In this document: one piece after another, positions 60,230 to 64,000 of the stretch
Layout of the letters: each line of letters opens with the position of its first letter
Position numbering within the stretch: position 1 is the stretch's first letter
Assembly (NCBI GenBank): GCA_934167755.1
Contig: CAKPLT010000006.1
Location: 1-64,000 of the forward strand
Reading direction: 5' to 3'
Origin: an uncultured Clostridia bacterium
GTDB lineage: Bacteria; Bacillota; Clostridia; TANB77; CAG-508
DNA length: 64,000 bases
Translations under genes and position numbers: made by a program
The notes under the pieces: model-generated
Told to the model about the DNA's origin: nothing
Seen by the model: the letters and a program-made list of their open reading frames with translations, nothing else
The model's database searches: none

Positions 60230-61390
60230 TTATTTCAAATTTATTATATATTCTTTTGTTTCTGCTGTCTTATAATCAATTTTTGTAATAATTAGTTTCA
60301 TTTTATTACTTTTATCTGTTTCAAAATATAAATCTCCACTTATATTTTCTCCTGCAAGTACAATTGGGCTTATTGATTTCGAAAATATTTGTTTATCTGA
60401 TATTTTTTCAGAGTTATCTTTTTCTAATTCAAAACTTCCAATTGTTATAAAATCTTCCTGACCTTTATTACTAATTGTCAAATTAATCTTTACATACTTT
60501 GCTCCATCATTTTCATCTTGAATTTCCTCTACCGAATTCACAATTATGTTCACTTCATTACTAATTTCTATATTTTCACCTATATTAGTAACACCATCCT
60601 TATATTCAAAGTTTTCTCCTTTATATTTTAACATACCAAATATTATCACTATAAGTACAACTAATATAACTAAGTTTTTTATTCCAAATGTACTTATTTT
60701 TTTATTATCTAAATTATTATCTTTCAGTATCGATTTTATTATTGATATTACATAAATAAGCACTATAGCTTCAAATAATATTATTATCGTTATAGCTAAT
60801 TGATTTCCACTATGAAGAGCATAATCATATATTCCATGATATATGCTTGGAATTATTATGCAAAAAATCATATTTATTATGTATTTAAATTTTTTATTTT
60901 CTTTTTTATAATTTATAGCTATACTAATTAAAATTCCCATAATTAAGCCATACATTACATGACCTGTAATTGATAAAAGTCCCCTAATTACTCCTGATCC
61001 AATTAAGTCTTTAGCTTCAATCAAATACAAAATATTTTCAAATCCTGCAAATGCTAATGCAGAAAAACCGCATAATACGACTGGAGCATAAAAAGTTTTA
61101 CAATTTTCGCTTTTTATACCTAAAAAATATGCTGGAATAAATTTTGCAATTTCTTCTAACATACCTATTCCAATAATATTGGCCATTAGCATTGTATATA
61201 TATTATTTTGTACCATATTAGCAAGTACATATTCTTCAGCAAATGCAGCAATACATGCAAGAATAATTTCACTAATAATTATTTTAATTATTAATTTTTT
61301 AGGAATATGTTCATTTTCTTTTTTATTAAGACATTTAGCTGCAACTATAACAGGCACAGCTGCTAAAATAATGAATATTAAAACATTCAA
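60230..61390 (-). CDS. PrsW-like intramembrane metalloprotease
   Basis: PrsW proteases cleave anti-sigma factors in Bacillus and Clostridium. The 386-residue protein has about eight helices and the glutamate-rich motifs of the family: EEIAKF (about 79-84), FAGFEN (about 114-119) and HGIYDY (about 190-195). A C-terminal extracytoplasmic beta domain (about 275-386) is additional. I start at a TTG (61390), because AGGAGG lies 8 nt before it and overlaps an upstream GTG. Which anti-sigma it targets is unknown. Confidence 0.75.
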   Translation of the reverse strand: MNVLIFIILAAVPVIVAAKCLNKKENEHIPKKLIIKIIISEIILACIAAFAEEYVLANMVQNNIYTMLMANIIGIGMLEEIAKFIPAYFLGIKSENCKTFYAPVVLCGFSALAFAGFENILYLIEAKDLIGSGVIRGLLSITGHVMYGLIMGILISIAINYKKENKKFKYIINMIFCIIIPSIYHGIYDYALHSGNQLAITIIILFEAIVLIYVISIIKSILKDNNLDNKKISTFGIKNLVILVVLIVIIFGMLKYKGENFEYKDGVTNIGENIEISNEVNIIVNSVEEIQDENDGAKYVKINLTISNKGQEDFITIGSFELEKDNSEKISDKQIFSKSISPIVLAGENISGDLYFETDKSNKMKLIITKIDYKTAETKEYIINLK

Positions 61391-61623
61391 ATTAATCACC
61401 TCCTTGCATCCCTCTTTTAGTTCTAATATGTTTAGTATTTTTATACAAGTAAGTACTTTTTTATTTTTTCGGATAATAACTTATTGTTTTTGAAAAAAAT
61501 ATTATTGTGTCTAATTTCATCCATCCACTTACTCCTTCATTTGTATTATAGTTTCAGTTTATCATATTATATTTTTTTATGCAATATATTTTAACTCTTT
61601 ATAATTATACTTTAATTTTGTTT

Positions 61624-61660
61624 GGTTTCGTAATGAATCGAGAAATGAAATGCAAAGCTA
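61624..61660 (-). repeat. conserved-core repeat, weak stem
   Basis: The core GTTTCGTAATGAATCGAGAAATGAAATGCAAA is present between patatin and PrsW genes (positions about 61624-61655), closest to the one at 12538, but flanking arms pair poorly, so it may be a decaying copy. The rest of the 61391-61707 gap holds nothing else I can name apart from the PrsW-like gene's leader. Confidence 0.55.
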
Positions 61661-61707
61661 TTATTTTATGATTTTATTTTTTTCAAAAAGCGTACCTATC
61701 CCATTTT

Positions 61708-62556
61708 TTATAATTTCCTTATTTTATCAATATTTTTCATAACAGTCTCATACCCAAACTTGTAGCACTTATCCAACTTTTCAATATCAAATAAGCCTGC
61801 TCTATCAGTCGGAACAGTAAGAATCAAATCACTCTGTTCAAAACTCTTTTCAGAAATCTTATTTCCCATAATATCAAGAGTTTTCATTGTTATATCCATA
61901 ACATCACTATCAATTTCAACTGGATCAGCCTTGAAATTCACAGCAATGACTTTTTTATTATATATCTGTTTTAATGGCAAAACTGGGGTATTATCTAAAA
62001 CTCCACCATCCATAAAAATATGATTTTTATATTCACATGGACAAAAAAAGGCAGGGAAGCTACTACTTGCTCTTACTGCCTTTCCTATTCCTATTTCTGT
62101 AATAAAATTATCACAATAATTATCTCTTTTTGCACAATTTGTTAATATATATTCTTTCGCTTCCGAAATATCAACAGTAGAAATAACAAGTGGCATTCTT
62201 TTTATATCTCCAATTACTCTTACTCCTTTTCTTAATGCAAGTTCATTAAACATTTTTTCCATTAATGTTCCATCATTAAGACCTGATATTCCTAGCTTTT
62301 TTCTTTTTACCAAACTTCCTATTCCATTTATTATAGGTGCATTTCCTATATTTATGATTTCTTGAGCATATTTTTTGAATAGCACATATATGTAATACGG
62401 TTTATAACCCATTGCATATAATGTTGCAACAATGCTACCTGCACTTGTTCCAGCTATAGCCTCCACTTTTACCCTATTATCCTCTAATGCTTTTAAAACT
62501 CCTGCATGTGCAATTCCTCTAATTCCACCACCAGCTAGTGCTATTCCAATTTCCAT
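61708..62556 (-). CDS. patatin-like phospholipase
   Basis: A 282-residue serine hydrolase of the patatin/RssA type with oxyanion motif GGGIRGIAHAGVL, nucleophile GTSAGS and the DGG motif in FMDGGVLDNTPV (Ser-Asp dyad). No signal peptide is seen, so the enzyme is cytosolic or membrane-associated. I start at the ATG 62556 behind GGAGG; an in-frame GTG is upstream in that site. Substrate is unknown. Confidence 0.9.
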   Translation of the reverse strand: MEIGIALAGGGIRGIAHAGVLKALEDNRVKVEAIAGTSAGSIVATLYAMGYKPYYIYVLFKKYAQEIINIGNAPIINGIGSLVKRKKLGISGLNDGTLMEKMFNELALRKGVRVIGDIKRMPLVISTVDISEAKEYILTNCAKRDNYCDNFITEIGIGKAVRASSSFPAFFCPCEYKNHIFMDGGVLDNTPVLPLKQIYNKKVIAVNFKADPVEIDSDVMDITMKTLDIMGNKISEKSFEQSDLILTVPTDRAGLFDIEKLDKCYKFGYETVMKNIDKIRKL

Positions 62557-62620
62557 AAAAACCTCCACTTATAATTTTCTTTTCCTAAAAATTATTTACT
62601 ATTTTCTATGTTTTTAAACA

Positions 62621-64000
62621 CTATTTTGTGATAATTTTTCCATTGTCATCTAGAAGAGTCTCTTGTTCATCATTATAAATTCTCACACCATCATCAAGTA
62701 TATCTATATTAGCATTACTCATCTCTAATGCTAAATCAAATTGATTATCATAAATATCAGTTTTTTCATCAGAAAAATCTCTTGCTTGGAAAATGTTTTT
62801 TCCTTTAATTAATTGAATCAAATCATAATTAAAATCAACAACAACATTTTCTTCTAAATCAATTACTCCAACTTTATCCTGTTCGTTTGTTGCAATAAAA
62901 TATTTATCATATGCATATTCTAAAAAATGATAATTTTGTTGAGTAATTTGTTCAAAATCTGAATTTAATATAGAATATTTTCCATCTTCAATTTTTATAA
63001 AATACTTGGTACTTGATGTGCTCATAATATATGTATTAAAAGGAATATCAACTGTTTTTCCATCTACATCAAAAACTTTTTGTTCTTCTCCTTTAACTCC
63101 ATATAAATAAATTCCATTTACCGTTAATTCTGAATATTCTGTTGGTATGACTTCTACACCTTTTAAATTTACAGCTCCGAACTGGCCTGTCCTCTCAACT
63201 ATAAATATTTGTAAATCTTGATTATAGTCTATAGATTGATATTGTGTATTAATTATTTTACTGTTATTTATAAATACACCATATTGACCATTTTTAGCAG
63301 CAATTAAATATATATCATTTTTCATCTGAGTCAATCTTTTAATTTGATTATATTCTTCTGTTAAAACTTGCTCTCCATCATAATCATAATATCCATATCT
63401 ATATCCATCACTTGTTGTTACACGAACAATATAACCAGATTTTTTGTAACCATTTTCATCTGTATAATATCCATCAGAATCTATAGAATCATATTTATTA
63501 GGTATTTTTACATTTCCCTTTTCATCCATTATTCCATACTCACCATTTTGCTTAATTAGAACTTCTCCTTCTTTTTGAGCAAAATTTGTAAGTTCTTCAT
63601 ATTTTGCACCTGTAACAGTGTTTCCTGCAATACTTAATAAACCATATTTACCGTTTTTCTCATATTTCAAAATATTTCTTTCATATTTCGAATCATCATA
63701 TTCTATTAATTCAACATTATCATAATTGGTAAAAATCTCTTTATCTGTGGCATCAACAAATTTATGTTCCTCACCATTTTTACACATAAATACTGCTCTA
63801 TGTTCATTTGGAATAATTATATTATCATATTGTGGTTCTATAACTGTTTCTCCATTTTCTGCTACTCCAACTTTACCATCTTTTTCTATTGTTGAATAAT
63901 TTATTGTAACATCTTCTTTTTCAGTTTTTAATTTTTCCCTATTGGGTATATATATTGATATTACTAAACTTATTAATACAATAACAACAACTATTGTTAT
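62621..64000 (-). CDS. WG-repeat protein, 5' end cut by window edge
   Basis: The frame is open to the window end (460 codons). It begins with a membrane helix (ITIVVVIVLISLVISIYI) followed by repeats of the WG type, each about 40 residues with a YGxxDxxG motif: GKYGLLSIAGNTV, GEYGIMDEKGNV, YRYGYYDYDGEQV, GQYGVFINNS, GQFGAVNLKGVEV, KVGVIDLEENVV. WG-repeat proteins are common in clostridia and have no defined activity; a surface or envelope role is likely from topology. The initiation codon lies outside. Confidence 0.8.
   Translation of the reverse strand: MTIVVVIVLISLVISIYIPNREKLKTEKEDVTINYSTIEKDGKVGVAENGETVIEPQYDNIIIPNEHRAVFMCKNGEEHKFVDATDKEIFTNYDNVELIEYDDSKYERNILKYEKNGKYGLLSIAGNTVTGAKYEELTNFAQKEGEVLIKQNGEYGIMDEKGNVKIPNKYDSIDSDGYYTDENGYKKSGYIVRVTTSDGYRYGYYDYDGEQVLTEEYNQIKRLTQMKNDIYLIAAKNGQYGVFINNSKIINTQYQSIDYNQDLQIFIVERTGQFGAVNLKGVEVIPTEYSELTVNGIYLYGVKGEEQKVFDVDGKTVDIPFNTYIMSTSSTKYFIKIEDGKYSILNSDFEQITQQNYHFLEYAYDKYFIATNEQDKVGVIDLEENVVVDFNYDLIQLIKGKNIFQARDFSDEKTDIYDNQFDLALEMSNANIDILDDGVRIYNDEQETLLDDNGKIITK

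Overview
The window comes from a very AT-rich, low-GC, spore-forming, Gram-positive (monoderm) anaerobe of the class Clostridia, probably an uncultured gut-type lineage. The S10 ribosomal operon order, a nearly complete set of early sporulation genes (spoIIAA-spoIIAB-sigF, spoIID, spoIIQ-like, spoIIGA, sigE, spoIVFA-spoIVFB), a low-GC murein gene set and strong AGGAGG ribosome sites all point this way. Most genes lie on the minus strand, so the window reads biologically from right to left. I see no tRNA, rRNA, CRISPR array, prophage or transposase gene.

Layout by increasing coordinate. 1-4.1 kb: S10 operon (rpsJ-rplC-rplD-rplW-small ORF-rplB-rpsS-rplV) behind a good sigma-A promoter and a long, probably structured leader. 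4.3-14.9 kb: dCMP deaminase, a divergent SecD/SecF pair, HD hydrolase, TIGR04086 membrane protein, BirA, rhodanese, ferredoxin, RicT, HolB, signal peptidase I and a sensor kinase. 13.8-18.6 kb: murE-mraY-ftsW/spoVE-murG, without murD. 18.8-26 kb: Dps, fmt, rsmA, yraN, dprA, comM and, divergently, a class B penicillin-binding protein. 26-32 kb: TSCPD protein, an unknown gene, an OmpR-type regulator, a PLP lyase, sigE, an HNH gene and spoIIGA. 32-40 kb: cadherin-like membrane protein, dockerin-bearing glucosaminidase, U32 protein, dxs. 40-51 kb: spoIIQ-like, spoIID, the spoIIA operon, dtd, gpsA, plsY, der, spoIVFB, spoIVFA. 51-55 kb: a cluster of TasA/camelysin-like proteins, a thioester/Cna-B surface protein and a class D-like sortase behind putative Spo0A boxes. 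55-64 kb: HD-GYP protein, ftsL-rsmH-mraZ, cysteine desulfurase, PrsW-like protease, patatin and the 3' part of a WG-repeat gene.

The most unusual signal is a coincidence between frameshifts and one codon. ftsW/spoVE (two sites) and comM (one site) each need a +1 shift to restore a conserved full-length protein. At all three sites the surplus base is a C placed before GGN, creating an in-frame CGG arginine codon. By eye, CGG occurs in frame only three more times in the window: one codon before the stop of spoIVFB, in the HNH gene and in an unknown gene. This suggests that CGG is a starved or unassigned codon at which ribosomes move +1 onto a glycine codon, and that these genes may be functional. 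A second decoding oddity is that spoIIGA and the gene at 26.4-26.9 kb lack any AUG/GUG/UUG at their 5' end but have an AUA 6-7 nt after a good ribosome site.

Intergenic DNA is rich in hairpins. One family (at least seven loci) has a conserved core resembling CGAGGAATGTAATGCAAAA but a different, nearly perfect stem at each locus. Two other palindrome families carry GGGACCGGGTACAT or GGGGACACTCATTAATGGTAA. Putative Spo0A boxes precede spoIIA, the sortase/TasA-like operon and two poorly characterised genes.
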